Part shown: piece by piece, positions 50,649-59,369 of the stretch
Numbering within the stretch: the first letter of the stretch is position 1
Layout: the number at the start of each line of letters is the position of its first letter
NCBI RefSeq assembly: GCF_030386795.1
Contig: NZ_JANUQM010000017.1
Span: forward strand, 124,001-188,000
Direction: 5' to 3'
Source of the DNA: Streptomyces sp. S.PNR 29
GTDB lineage: Bacteria; Actinomycetota; Actinomycetes; Streptomycetales; Streptomycetaceae
DNA length: 64,000 bases
Notes under the pieces: generated by a model
Told to the model about the DNA's origin: nothing
Seen by the model: the letters and a program-made list of their open reading frames with translations, nothing else
Databases searched by the model: none
Position numbers and translations under genes: made by a program

Positions 50649-50834
50649 CTACCCCATCAGTCCCGCGGCGCTCGGGTCATCCTCGACCGGAACCATTTTC
50701 GCGTCCCACGCAGAGTGGACGTCGCCGGCCGGGATCTCCTCCTTACGGATGAGATCCCGTCGTTTCTCCGCCGCAGGGGCGCGCCGCCTTGCGGCGTTGA
50801 CGGCACCGTCCGGCATCGCTGTCTGACAGTTCAT
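50649..50834 (-). CDS. Small ORF coupled to the Clp-N gene
   Basis: A 61-codon ORF ending five bases before the Clp-N start on the same strand. The N-terminal third is basic (NAARRRAPAAEKRRDLIRKE). The C-terminal half is acidic and less Arg-biased than shadow frames (IPAGDVHSAWDAKMVPVEDD). The ribosome binding site is weak, and ATG 50816 is an alternative start. No family is recognised. Its position suggests it is translated with the Clp-N protein, perhaps as a partner, but it could be a chance ORF. Confidence 0.42.
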   Translation of the reverse strand: MNCQTAMPDGAVNAARRRAPAAEKRRDLIRKEEIPAGDVHSAWDAKMVPVEDDPSAAGLMG

Positions 50835-50903
50835 CAGTATTGAATGTTGGAGGCCCTGCGGCTACGTTCCGCGACACCCGGGACGACACGGAGAGGTGGT
50901 CGC

Positions 50904-51332
50904 ATGGCCGAAGTCAGCGCGGAGGCACGCATCCAGGCACCCGCGGAGAAGGTCTGGGCGCGGCTGACGGACTGGTCCTCGTACGGGGAGTGGAACGCGA
51001 CCCACACCAGCTTCCCCCGGGGCGGTCCCGACCCCCTCGCGGTGGGCGGGACCTTTCAGGAGAACATGAAGCTCATGGGCTTCCCGGCGGAGGTCGAGTG
51101 GACCGTCGAGGACCTGGAGCCGGGCCGGCTGCTGGCCGTCCGCGGCAAGGGCCCGATGGCCGTGACCGTCGCCACGCGCTACACGCTGACCCCCGACGGC
51201 GACGCCACGGCGGTCCGCATCGACGGCGAGTTCACCGGCGCCGCGGTGTCGTTGATGGCGGGCAAGCTCAAGGACTCGGCGACGGCGGCCCTGAACGAGT
51301 CGCTGCGCAGGCTGGACGGCCTGGTGACCTGA
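50904..51332 (+). CDS. SRPBCC (START-like) family protein
   Basis: A 142-residue polyketide-cyclase-like START domain. IQAPAEKVWARLTDWSSYGEW (about residues 9-29), FQENMKLMGFPAEVEWTVED and MAGKLKDSATAALNESLRRL at the C-terminal helix are typical of the CoxG/SRPBCC lipid-binding fold. Such proteins carry or sense hydrophobic ligands. ATG 50904 has GAGAGG upstream. It is divergent from the Clp-N pair and converges on padR across a double hairpin. Confidence 0.85.
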   Translation: MAEVSAEARIQAPAEKVWARLTDWSSYGEWNATHTSFPRGGPDPLAVGGTFQENMKLMGFPAEVEWTVEDLEPGRLLAVRGKGPMAVTVATRYTLTPDGDATAVRIDGEFTGAAVSLMAGKLKDSATAALNESLRRLDGLVT

Positions 51333-51348
51333 CGGCCGCATGCGACGA

Positions 51349-51404
51349 GGCGCCCCGCGGATCACTCCGCGGGGCGCCGGGCCGACGGCGGTGAGGCCGT
51401 CGGC
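51349..51404. terminator. Tandem hairpin terminators
   Basis: GGCGCCCCGCGGA (51349-51361) pairs perfectly with 51366-51378 around a four-base loop (13-bp stem). A second hairpin, GCCGACGGC (51381-51389) / GCCGTCGGC (51396-51404), follows at once. They separate convergent genes. Confidence 0.8.
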
Positions 51405-51415
51405 ATTGCACGCTG

Positions 51416-52060
51416 TCAGTCCTCGTCGGCGAGGATCAGGTACAGCTTCTTGCGCGCTTCGTTGATGACGCCGAGCGCCTTCTCGCGCTGCTCCTTGCTG
51501 CCGGTCTTCCAGACCTGCCCGAAGGCCTCCATCAGGCCGAAACCGGCCTGCCGGATGTCGTTCAGAGCCTCCCAGTCGACCCCGCGCGAGGCCTCTTCCC
51601 AGGGCGCCTCGGGACCTTCGCCGGCCGCGGCGCGGCCCGCCTCGGTGAGCGAGAACAGCTTCTTGCCGCCCTCGGTCTCACTGGCGATCAGCCCCTCGTC
51701 CTCCAGCAGCTGGAGCGTGGGGTACACCGAGCCGGGGCTGGGCTTCCACGCCCCGCCACTGCGCTCGGCGATCTCCTGGATCATCTCGTAGCCGTGCATG
51801 GGCCGGTCCTTCAGCAGGGCCAGGATCGACGCGCGTACGTCACCGCGCCGCGCCCTGCCCCTCGGTCCGCCGCGCCCTCGCCCACCCCAGGGGCCCGGAC
51901 CGAAACCCGGACCGAAGCCGGGGCCGCCGGGGCCGCCGGGGCCGCCCGGCCCGAAGGGACCGAAGGCCGCACGCCGCCCGTCGAAGCCGCCCCGGCCGTG
52001 CCGGAAGGGGCCGCCCTGTCCATGCTCACGCTCGAAACCGTGGGTGCGCATCACCATCAC
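51416..52060 (-). CDS. PadR-family regulator with Gly/Phe/Pro-rich N-terminus
   Basis: A 214-residue PadR regulator. Residues 1-70 are a low-complexity Gly/Pro/Phe/Arg tract (FGPGFGPGPWGGRGRGG). The winged helix covers about 73-150 (VRASILALLKDRPMHGYEMI, then SPGSVYPTLQLLEDEGLI), and a C-terminal helix mediates dimerisation. PadR proteins repress phenolic-acid or drug-resistance genes. The disordered tail is common in streptomycete PadR proteins and may promote condensation or multimer formation. The target is unclear; autoregulation is likely from the palindrome upstream. Confidence 0.88.
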   Translation of the reverse strand: MMVMRTHGFEREHGQGGPFRHGRGGFDGRRAAFGPFGPGGPGGPGGPGFGPGFGPGPWGGRGRGGPRGRARRGDVRASILALLKDRPMHGYEMIQEIAERSGGAWKPSPGSVYPTLQLLEDEGLIASETEGGKKLFSLTEAGRAAAGEGPEAPWEEASRGVDWEALNDIRQAGFGLMEAFGQVWKTGSKEQREKALGVINEARKKLYLILADED

Positions 52061-52094
52061 TCCATTCCATCGTTGATCAGTCGCGATACCTCAA

Positions 52095-52104
52095 CGATAT
52101 ATCG
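52095..52104. promoter_or_regulatory. Putative PadR operator
   Basis: CGATATATCG is a perfect 10-bp palindrome 35 bases upstream of padR. A second CGATA lies at 52084-52088. The AT-rich core stands out in this GC-rich region and resembles PadR binding sites. The rest of the 298-base gap up to the SDR gene shows no gene. Confidence 0.45.
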
Positions 52105-52358
52105 GGAGTGTTCGAATGACAAGGGTCTTCCTTCGCCCTCGACACGAGAGGGTGGCGAACAGCTCCTGCCACGGGTGTTCGTTGGAGTGGCTGCACGAGA
52201 GGCGGGTGCCCGGCTGGAGGCGTAGGTGAAGAGCCCTGACAGCCACCAGCTACCGACGCTCGGGCGAGTCGGCGCAACCCGTCAGCTCACGCGTCGTCGC
52301 TTGCTGTCCGTGCCGCCCCGGAAGCTGTCGCCGTGGACGCGACGTCTAGGGTGCGGGC

Positions 52359-53138
52359 ATGACCTCGCAGAGTTACCTCGCCCAACTGTTCTCACTGGAC
52401 GGCCAGGTCGCCGTCGTCACGGGCGGCAGTTCCGGCATCGGCCGGGCCATTGCCGGGGCTCTGGCGCGGGCGGGGGCGAGCGTGGTGCTCGTGGCGCGCA
52501 GGGAGTCGGAGCTGGCCGCCACGGTCGACGAACTGACGGCGGACGGCTGCCGGGCGGCCTGGGTGAGCGCCGATCTGAGCACCCGCGACGGGGTGCGCGC
52601 GGCGGCCGAGCAGGCAGCCGAGGCGTTCGGCGAGCCCGACATCCTCGTCAACAGCGCCGGGATCAACCTGCGGCCGCCGATGGGCGAGTTGGACGAGGAC
52701 GTGTGGGACGCCACGATGGCGGTGAACCTGGAGGCGCCCTACCTGCTGGGCCGGCGGTTCGGGCCCGGCATGGCCGAGCGGGGCTTCGGGCGGATCATCC
52801 ACATCACCTCCCAGCAGGCACACCGGGCGTTCGTCCAGAGCGGCGCCTACGGAGTGTCCAAGGGGGCACTGGAGTCGCTGGCCCGCTCACAGGCCGAGGC
52901 GTGGTCGCCCCACGGCGTCACCTGCAACACGCTGGTGCCGGGCTTCGTCATGACCCCGCTCAACGCCCGGTTGTCGTCCGATCCGGAGAGGGTCGCGGCG
53001 CTCGCCGCGCGCACGATGGCCGGGCGCAACGGCGTGCCCGAGGACTTCGCCGGAGCCGCTGTCTTCCTGGCCGGCCGCGCCTCCGGCTATGTCACCGGGC
53101 AGGCGATCTTCGTCGACGGCGGATTCTCCGTCCACTGA
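52359..53138 (+). CDS. SDR family oxidoreductase
   Basis: A 259-residue classical SDR. VVTGGSSGIGRAIAGALARAG (about residues 18-38) binds the cofactor, LVNSAGINLRPP is the NNAG variant NSAG, and ITSQQ...YGVSKGAL provides Ser and YxxxK. The C-terminus SGYVTGQAIFVDGGFSV is typical. It resembles gluconate 5-dehydrogenase or 3-oxoacyl reductases; the substrate is unknown. ATG 52359 follows TAGGGT (52347-52352) by six bases with no ribosome binding site. Confidence 0.88.
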   Translation: MTSQSYLAQLFSLDGQVAVVTGGSSGIGRAIAGALARAGASVVLVARRESELAATVDELTADGCRAAWVSADLSTRDGVRAAAEQAAEAFGEPDILVNSAGINLRPPMGELDEDVWDATMAVNLEAPYLLGRRFGPGMAERGFGRIIHITSQQAHRAFVQSGAYGVSKGALESLARSQAEAWSPHGVTCNTLVPGFVMTPLNARLSSDPERVAALAARTMAGRNGVPEDFAGAAVFLAGRASGYVTGQAIFVDGGFSVH

Positions 53139-53171
53139 GGCCGAACAAGCCCAGCCGCTACCGTGGGGCGC

Positions 53172-53595
53172 ATGTCCGCAGCCTCAGCGAGGGACTTCTA
53201 CGACGATCTGGCCTCCGACTACCACCTGATCTTCCCGGACTGGGACGACGGGTGCTCCGCGATGACGGGCTGCTGATGATCACGGTCCGGGCCTACGACG
53301 AGGCCGGCAGACCCGCCCCACAGCGACACCTCCCCAGGTCTCGGAAGCCCCCGACGGCAGAGTGATCACCTTTCAGCTGTGGCACTGGCACGAGGACGGC
53401 GAACACTACGACCTGGAGCACTTCCAGCTCATCCCCGCAGCGCACACCTGGGCGGTACGGCACCGCCGGACCACCTACTGGGCGCTGACCGCCGGCAGCT
53501 GACCGACTTCGTGGCTGCAGCCGGCTTCACCGACATCACCTGGCACACCCCGGACTCCACCGGTTACCACCAGCCCGTGCTGACCGCACGGCGCG
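53172..53595 (+). pseudogene. Degraded SAM-dependent methyltransferase gene
   Basis: The start codon 53172, seven bases after TACCGT, opens a typical methyltransferase N-terminus (ARDFYDDLASDYHLIFPDWD). This jumps directly to a C-terminal segment read in other frames: LRDDGLLMITVRAYDE, then VITFQLWHWHEDGEHYDLEH, then LTDFVAAAGFTDITWHTPDS and HQPVLTARR. The AdoMet-binding core (about 100 residues) is missing, and at least three frame changes break the rest. I infer an internal deletion plus two later frameshifts. The 3' end overlaps the tail of the acetoacetyl-CoA synthetase gene. Confidence 0.8.
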
Positions 53596-55566
53596 GCGTT
53601 CGGCGCCCAGGCGGGCGTAGTAGGCGATGAGGCCGGGGGCGTCCACGGCGGCCGGGTCGACGACCTGCCCGGCGGGGGCGCCCTGGAGGAGGCGTTTGAC
53701 GGGGACCTCCAGTTTCTTGCCGGTGCGGGTGTGCGGGATGGCCGGTACGGCGAGGATCTCGTCGGGGACGTGACGGGGGGAGGCGCCGGTGCGGACGGCG
53801 TCGAGGATCCTGTCGCGGAGGGTGTCGTCCAGGACCGCCCCGGCCGTGAGGACCACGAAGAGCGGCATCCAGTAACCGCCGTCCGGTTCCTCCGCGCCGA
53901 TGACCAGGGCCTCCGCGACCTCCGGGAGCCGTTCGACGACGTCGTGGATGTCGGCGCTGCCCAGCCGCACGCCGTTGCGGTTGAGAGTGGAGTCGGAGCG
54001 GCCGTGCACGATCACCGAGCCGTGCGAGGTGAGCGTGATCCAGTCGCCGTGCCGCCACACACCCGGGTAGACCGAGAAGTACGCCTCGCGGTAGCGGCTG
54101 CCGTCGGGGTCGTTCCAGAAGTACAGCGGCATGGACGGCATGGGCCGGGTAACGACCAGCTCGCCGACCTGGTCCACCACCGGCAGGCCCTCGGCGTCGT
54201 ACGCGGCCAGCGCCACGCCCAGGTGGGGCGCGGACAGCTCCCCCGCCCGGACCGGCGTGGTGGGCGCGCCGCCCGCGAAGCCGGAGACGACGTCCGTGCC
54301 CCCGCTGACGGAGACGAGCTGGACGCGCTCACCGACGTGGTCGCGGACCCAGGGGTGGGCGGAGGCGGGCAGGGCCGAGCCGGTGCAGCCGACGGCGCGG
54401 ATCGACGACAGGTCGTGCACGGACGGATCGATGCCGAACTTGGCCATGCCCAGCAGGTACTGGGGGCTGGTGCCGAAGAGGGTGACGCGGTGGCGGGCGG
54501 CCAGCTGCCAGAGGATGTCCGGCTGGGCGTGCGGCGCCGGGCTGCCGTCGTAGGTGCAGGTCGTGGCGCCGGTCAGCAGGGCGGAGACGACCAGGTTCCA
54601 CATCATCCAGTGGGTCGTGGTGTACCACAGGAGGCGGTCGCCCGGCCCGAGGTCGGACTGGAGGCCGAGCGTCTTGAGGTGCTCCAGCAGGACGCCGCCG
54701 TGGCCGTGCACGATGCCCTTGGGCAGGCCGGTGGTGCCGGAGGAGAAGACGACCCAGAGGGGGTGGTCGAACGGTACCGGTGTGCAGGCGAGTTCCTCGG
54801 CGCGGGTGGCCGCGTCCTCCCACGGCAGCGCAGAGGAGGGAAAGTCCGCGTCGGACCACGGCCGGCCGACGTGGTCCACCAGCACCGTGGCCTTCAGCGT
54901 CGGCAGCGCACGGGCCAGATCCACGGCGGCCTCGCGGCGGTCGTGCGTGGTGCCGTTGAAGAGGTACCCGTCCGCCGCGATCAGGACCGTGGGTTCGAGC
55001 TGGGCGAAGCGGGCGGCGGCGGCCTCGGGGGCGTAGTCCTGGCCGCACACCGACCAGACCGCCCCGAGGCTGGCCGCCGCGAGGAAGGCGACGATGGCGT
55101 GGGGGGTGTTGGGGAGGTACCCGACGACCCGGTCTCCCGTGCCCACTCCCAGGTCGCGCAGGGTGGCGGCGACCGAGGCGACCTGAGCGCGCAGCCGGGC
55201 TCCGGTCACCTCGTAGCCGGAGCCGGTCTCGTCCAGCGCGACGATCGCCGGGCCGTCGGACGCCAAGGCGCGCAGGGCGTGGTGGGCGTAGTTGAGTCCG
55301 GCGCCGGGGAACCAGCGGGCGCCGGGCATCCTCTCCTCCGCCAGCACCCGCTCGTACGGCGTGGCCGCCTCGATGCCGAAGTACTCCCAGACGGCTCCCC
55401 AGAAGCCTTCCAGGTCGGTCACCGACCAGCGGTGCAGGGCCGCGTAGTCGGAGCCCGTCTCCACACCCCGGTGCCGGGCGGCCCAGCGGGCGAAGTCGAC
55501 GATGCGGCTGCGTGCGACGGAGTCCGGGTCGGGGGTCCAGCAGGGTTCTGCTGACGGCGTGGTCAT
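53536..55566 (-). CDS. Acetoacetate-CoA ligase
   Basis: A 676-residue AMP-forming acyl-CoA synthetase of the acetoacetyl-CoA synthetase family. The N-terminal ACS domain (DFARWAARHRGVETG...WSVTDLEGFWGAVWEYF) is followed by the AMP-binding P-loop VFSSGTTGLPKGIVHGHGG (about residues 270-288), TTHWMMWNLVV, and a C-terminal SDSTLNRNGVRLGSADIHDV with the catalytic Lys in HTRTGKKLEVP. It activates acetoacetate or a related 3-oxo acid. It is last in a four-gene operon; ATG 55566 overlaps the previous stop as ATGA. The final 15 or so residues look like read-through into the neighbouring pseudogene. Confidence 0.9.
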   Translation of the reverse strand: MTTPSAEPCWTPDPDSVARSRIVDFARWAARHRGVETGSDYAALHRWSVTDLEGFWGAVWEYFGIEAATPYERVLAEERMPGARWFPGAGLNYAHHALRALASDGPAIVALDETGSGYEVTGARLRAQVASVAATLRDLGVGTGDRVVGYLPNTPHAIVAFLAAASLGAVWSVCGQDYAPEAAAARFAQLEPTVLIAADGYLFNGTTHDRREAAVDLARALPTLKATVLVDHVGRPWSDADFPSSALPWEDAATRAEELACTPVPFDHPLWVVFSSGTTGLPKGIVHGHGGVLLEHLKTLGLQSDLGPGDRLLWYTTTHWMMWNLVVSALLTGATTCTYDGSPAPHAQPDILWQLAARHRVTLFGTSPQYLLGMAKFGIDPSVHDLSSIRAVGCTGSALPASAHPWVRDHVGERVQLVSVSGGTDVVSGFAGGAPTTPVRAGELSAPHLGVALAAYDAEGLPVVDQVGELVVTRPMPSMPLYFWNDPDGSRYREAYFSVYPGVWRHGDWITLTSHGSVIVHGRSDSTLNRNGVRLGSADIHDVVERLPEVAEALVIGAEEPDGGYWMPLFVVLTAGAVLDDTLRDRILDAVRTGASPRHVPDEILAVPAIPHTRTGKKLEVPVKRLLQGAPAGQVVDPAAVDAPGLIAYYARLGAERRAVRSARAGGNRWSPGCAR

Positions 55567-57158
55567 CGCGTGGCGCTCCTCGGCGAGGGGACGGGAAGGC
55601 GGGAGGTGCACAGCAGGGGCGCCCAGGCGGCGGTGTCCGTGAAGTGGTCGCCGCCCGAGGGGAGGACGTCGACCACGACGCGGTCGGGGCGCAGCAGGAC
55701 GGCGTCCGCGCGGCCGGCGCGCAGCCAGGCGGCGAGGGTGCCGTCGTCGCCGGTCTCCAGCACGTCCACGACCCGGGCGCCGAGCCCCTCGGTGAGGGCG
55801 CGCGGGGCGGGCGGGAGGGGGACGGCGGTCAGGACGGCGAAGGAGTCGCCGAGGATGTCGTCGAGGCGGGTCCGCCCGCCCTCGGCGGTCACCCAGGTCT
55901 GCGGGCAGAAGGTGCCCGCCAGGCCGCGCAGACGGGTGCGGCGTACCAGCGGGCCTGCGGGCAGGGGGCGTCTCAGGGCGTGGGCGGCCGCGGAGGTCAC
56001 GCCGGGGATGCGGCAGAGCGCGCCCACGGCCGTGCGGCGCAGCGCGGCGGCTCCGTCCTGGCCGCCGGTCATGGCCCAGCCGGTGGTGACGGCGAGGCGG
56101 ATCAGCCGGCGGGCGTGTGGCTTGCGTTCGTGCTCGTAGGTGTCCAGCAGCCGCTCGTCCGCGCCCTGTCGGAGGACCCGGGCCAGCTTCCAGGTCAGGT
56201 TGCGGGCGTCCCGCAGGCCCGCACACAACCCCTGCCCGACGAACGGCGGGGTGAGATGGGCGGCGTCGCCGAGCAGGAAGATCCGGCCGCGGCGCCACCG
56301 GTCGGCGACACGGGCGCGGAAGGTGTACCGCGCCTGCCGGATGACGCGGAAGTCGTCGGCGTACGAGGTGTCCACCCACGGCGCGACCAGTTCGCGCAGC
56401 CGCTCGTGGTCGAGCTCCTCCTCGTCCCGCAGCCGGAACTCCCAGCGGTAGCGGTCCTCTCCGACGCGCATGAAGGTCGCCGGACGGTGCGGGTCGCAGA
56501 CCTGGTCGACGCCCTCCCAGCAGCGGACCCGGGCTTTCGTCGTCACGTCGATGACGGTCCAGCGTTCCTCGAAGCGCAGGTCCTCCCACCGGGCGCCGAC
56601 GGCCTCGCGGGTCGGGCTGCCCGCGCCGTCGCAGCCGAGGACGGCGTCCGCCCGGAGCCGGTGCTGACCGTCCTCGTCGCGGAAGGTGACGTGGACGGGC
56701 CCGGCCTCGTCCTGCTCCACGGAGGTCACCTCGACTCCGCCCCGCAGCTCGCACTCCGGGCGCCGGGCCAGAGCGGCGCGCAGCAGCCGCTCCAGCTCGG
56801 GCTGGTCGAACATGCTCGTCTCCGGGAAGCCGTGATGGCCGTGCGGGGACCGCTGGAACTCGGCGATCAGCCGGTGCCGGGCGTCCAGCAGGCGAAGGCC
56901 CCTGCCGGGCCGGGCGACGGATGCGAACTCCTCGTGTACGCCGGCGGCCTGGAGGATCCGGCGTACCTCGTCGTCCATGGCGACGGCACGCGGCAGGGGG
57001 TAGACGTCCCGGTGGCGTTCGAGGACCACGGTCCGCACTCCGTACCGGGCGAGCAGGAGCGCGGCGGTGACGCCCACGGGCCCGGCTCCGACGATCACCA
57101 CGGGTATGTGGTCCGGCCCGGGCGTGGTGTCCCGTGGTCCGGCCTGGTCGGCGGTCAT
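55563..57158 (-). CDS. FAD-dependent aromatic hydroxylase, MhpA-like
   Basis: A 531-residue flavoprotein monooxygenase. FAD-binding VVIVGAGPVGVTAALLLARYG (about residues 20-40), DGAGSPTREAVG (about 172) and FLLGDAAHLTPPFVGQGLCAG (about 284-304) match 3-(3-hydroxyphenyl)propionate hydroxylase (MhpA)-type enzymes, with a C-terminal thioredoxin-like domain (about 400-531). It hydroxylates a phenolic ring to a catechol. ATG 57158 has GAGGTGA upstream. It overlaps both neighbours by ATGA and so is made together with the dioxygenase and hydrolase. Confidence 0.87.
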   Translation of the reverse strand: MTADQAGPRDTTPGPDHIPVVIVGAGPVGVTAALLLARYGVRTVVLERHRDVYPLPRAVAMDDEVRRILQAAGVHEEFASVARPGRGLRLLDARHRLIAEFQRSPHGHHGFPETSMFDQPELERLLRAALARRPECELRGGVEVTSVEQDEAGPVHVTFRDEDGQHRLRADAVLGCDGAGSPTREAVGARWEDLRFEERWTVIDVTTKARVRCWEGVDQVCDPHRPATFMRVGEDRYRWEFRLRDEEELDHERLRELVAPWVDTSYADDFRVIRQARYTFRARVADRWRRGRIFLLGDAAHLTPPFVGQGLCAGLRDARNLTWKLARVLRQGADERLLDTYEHERKPHARRLIRLAVTTGWAMTGGQDGAAALRRTAVGALCRIPGVTSAAAHALRRPLPAGPLVRRTRLRGLAGTFCPQTWVTAEGGRTRLDDILGDSFAVLTAVPLPPAPRALTEGLGARVVDVLETGDDGTLAAWLRAGRADAVLLRPDRVVVDVLPSGGDHFTDTAAWAPLLCTSRLPVPSPRSATR

Positions 57159-58114
57159 GTGCGACTCACCTCGGCTCGGTTCCCGTCGGTCACGGGCGTG
57201 CGCTGTTCGCCGAGGTCGATCCGCCCGTCCGGGGTGGCGATCGTGGCGGTGATCAGGTCGCCTTCGCGCAGGTAGTGCGGATTGCGGTTCTGGCTCTTGA
57301 AGAACGCCTTCCACTTCAGCGCGGGCGGCAGCAGTGCGCCGATCTTCTCGACCGGCTTGGGCGGGGCCTTCAGGGCCGTGCCGCCGGGGGTACCGGTGAG
57401 CAGCAGGTCGCCGGGGTCGAGGGTCTGGAAGCGGGCGAGCAGCGTGAGCGCCCGGGCCGGACGGACGATCATGTCGGCCAGCGTCCGGTCCTGGCGCAGC
57501 TCGCCGTTGACCGACAACCTCAGCCGCAGGTCGGGGAGATGGGCGAAGTCCTCCGGCTCCAGCAGGGCCAGGTGGGGCCCGGTGGGTGTGAAGGTCGGGT
57601 ACGACTTGCTCTCGTAGAACTGCGTCTTGGTCAGCTGGACGTCGCGGGCGCTGACGTCGTTGGTGATGACGAGCCCGGCGACGTAGGAGGGCAGGTCCTG
57701 CTCGGTGACGACGGTGCCGACGGGCAGGGGTGCCCCCATGACCAGGCCGAGTTCGACCTCGTAGTCCAGGAACCGCACGTGGGAGGGCCGGACGACGGCC
57801 TCGCGGGGGCCGCTGACCGAGCCGGAGGCCTTGCGGAAGAAGGCGGGCGGGATGTCGCCGGTGAAGCCCGAATCGCGGGCGTGGCTTCGGTAGTTGACCA
57901 TCTGCGCGACCACCCGGCAGGGGGTGGTCACCGGGGACAGTGCTGTCAGGCCGGCGACGGGCGTGCCCGCCTCGCCGCTCGCGGCGGCCTCACGTACGGC
58001 GGCGCGGTCGGCCAGCAGTTCGGCGGTGGTGGCGGCCTTGGTGGCGACGGGGACGGCACGGTCGCCGATGACGGCCCACCAGCCGTCGGCGGTGCGCAGG
58101 ACGTTGGTGCTCAT
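57155..58114 (-). CDS. Fumarylacetoacetate hydrolase-family enzyme
   Basis: A 319-residue FAH-superfamily hydrolase. VVAQMVNYRSHARDSG, FRKASGSVSGPREAVVRP, FLDYEVELGLVMG (metal-binding E and D) and VAGLVITNDVSARDVQLTK (about residues 145-163) are present, with GTPGGTALK near 244. Members cleave C-C bonds of acylpyruvates, fumarylacetoacetate or oxalocrotonate-type products after ring opening. In this operon it would hydrolyse the product of the extradiol dioxygenase. It overlaps both adjacent genes by four bases. Confidence 0.9.
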   Translation of the reverse strand: MSTNVLRTADGWWAVIGDRAVPVATKAATTAELLADRAAVREAAASGEAGTPVAGLTALSPVTTPCRVVAQMVNYRSHARDSGFTGDIPPAFFRKASGSVSGPREAVVRPSHVRFLDYEVELGLVMGAPLPVGTVVTEQDLPSYVAGLVITNDVSARDVQLTKTQFYESKSYPTFTPTGPHLALLEPEDFAHLPDLRLRLSVNGELRQDRTLADMIVRPARALTLLARFQTLDPGDLLLTGTPGGTALKAPPKPVEKIGALLPPALKWKAFFKSQNRNPHYLREGDLITATIATPDGRIDLGEQRTPVTDGNRAEVSRT

Positions 58115-59235
58115 GAGTTCATCGCTTTCAGCAGGCCCAGCAGACGCGCCGGGTCGAGTTCGTTGTCGCCGCGCAGGGCCTGGAGGACCTCGCGGACTCT
58201 GGCGGGCGAGGGGGAGGCACCGAGGAAGTCACGGGTGACCGGCGGTCCCCACTGGGCGAGCCCGCTCGCCGACATGGGCGCCCAGCCGGGCTCGACGTCG
58301 CAGGAGAACAGGTCGCCGTCGGCGTAGTGCTCCAGCATGAAGTGGTCGGGGTCGCGCCAGTAGTCGAAGAGCTGGCTGCCCTGGATGTGCCGGCCGATGC
58401 CCCAGCTGCGCCGGTAGCCGCGTTCGGCCAGGTACTCGCCGCCGGCGGCGATCGCGTCCAGGTCGGTGACCTGGTAGGCGGAGTGGACGTATCCCGTGCC
58501 GGGGCCCAAGTGCATGGCCAGGGTGTGGTGGTCGACGGCCAGGCTGCCCCGGTCGCAGCGGAGGAAGGCCATCGTCGGCCCGCGCTCGCGCTGCCCGTCG
58601 AGGAACAGGAAGTCGCTGACGATCATGCCGAGCGTCTCCAGGTACCAGTCCAGCGCACGGGCGAACACCCGTGTCTCCAGCACCACATGCCCCAGGCGCT
58701 GGATCCGGGACGGCTCGCGGGGCGGGCGCTGTGTGACGTCGACACGGGCGGGCCGCGTGCCGAAGTTGAGGGTGAGCGGCAGCTGTCCGGGCAGCGCGGG
58801 CAGTTCCTCGGCGCAGTGCACCACCCGGACGGGGAAGCCCGAAGGGTCGAGCAGGTCGACCGTGCGGCCGCCGGGGGCGGCCGCCTCCTCTGCGGCTCGT
58901 ACGGCGGTGCCGGTGGCGCGGGCCAGCCGGTCCAGGTCGGCCCGCTCGGCCGCACGGAACGCCGGGCCGATGAAGCGGGACGTACGCCCCTTGCGGATCA
59001 CCATGCAGGGCGAGCCGGCGAACGTGCCCCGCAGCCACAGCTCGCGCTCGGTACGGGCGGCGATCGCGAAGCCGAAGTCGCGGGCGAAGACCTCCGCCCG
59101 GTCCAGGTCGGGCTTCTCGAACTCCAGCCAGGCCAGGTCGGCCACCTTGATCACGGGGTTCCGGGAGCGCCCGGGGTGCTCGCCGCGCAGGGCGCCCCGC
59201 TCACTGTGGAGGTCCTGGTGGGCCGTCTTGGACAT
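58111..59235 (-). CDS. Extradiol (VOC-fold) dioxygenase
   Basis: A 374-residue, two-domain vicinal-oxygen-chelate protein. The C-terminal domain carries the type I extradiol metal triad: H183 (LGHVVLETRVFA), H236 or H237 (AVDHHTLAMHLG) and E302 (HFMLEHYADG). It resembles catechol 2,3-dioxygenase/BphC-like enzymes that open a catechol ring next to the hydroxyls using Fe(II) and O2. ATG 59235 has GGAGG at eight bases. It is first in the operon, with a promoter and inverted repeat shared with the divergent TetR. Confidence 0.85.
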   Translation of the reverse strand: MSKTAHQDLHSERGALRGEHPGRSRNPVIKVADLAWLEFEKPDLDRAEVFARDFGFAIAARTERELWLRGTFAGSPCMVIRKGRTSRFIGPAFRAAERADLDRLARATGTAVRAAEEAAAPGGRTVDLLDPSGFPVRVVHCAEELPALPGQLPLTLNFGTRPARVDVTQRPPREPSRIQRLGHVVLETRVFARALDWYLETLGMIVSDFLFLDGQRERGPTMAFLRCDRGSLAVDHHTLAMHLGPGTGYVHSAYQVTDLDAIAAGGEYLAERGYRRSWGIGRHIQGSQLFDYWRDPDHFMLEHYADGDLFSCDVEPGWAPMSASGLAQWGPPVTRDFLGASPSPARVREVLQALRGDNELDPARLLGLLKAMNS

Positions 59236-59269
59236 GGCGTCCTCCAAGCAACATCGCTGTAATGAGGAA

Positions 59270-59330
59270 ATCATCAACTTTGACAATCTCGTCGTCAATA
59301 GCTCACCGACGAGAAGTGATGGATTCATCA
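59270..59330. promoter_or_regulatory. Promoter/operator of the aromatic operon
   Basis: On the complement, -35 TTGACG (59293-59298) and -10 GATGAT (59270-59275) are 17 bases apart. CTCGTCG (59288-59294) and CGACGAG (59307-59313) form a perfect inverted repeat overlapping the -35. TGATG-GATT-CATCA (59317-59330) is a second palindrome nearer the divergent TetR gene. Confidence 0.6.
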
Positions 59331-59369
59331 GAACTGCGGTCGCGATCGTCCCCCGGCTAGACTTCCGGC

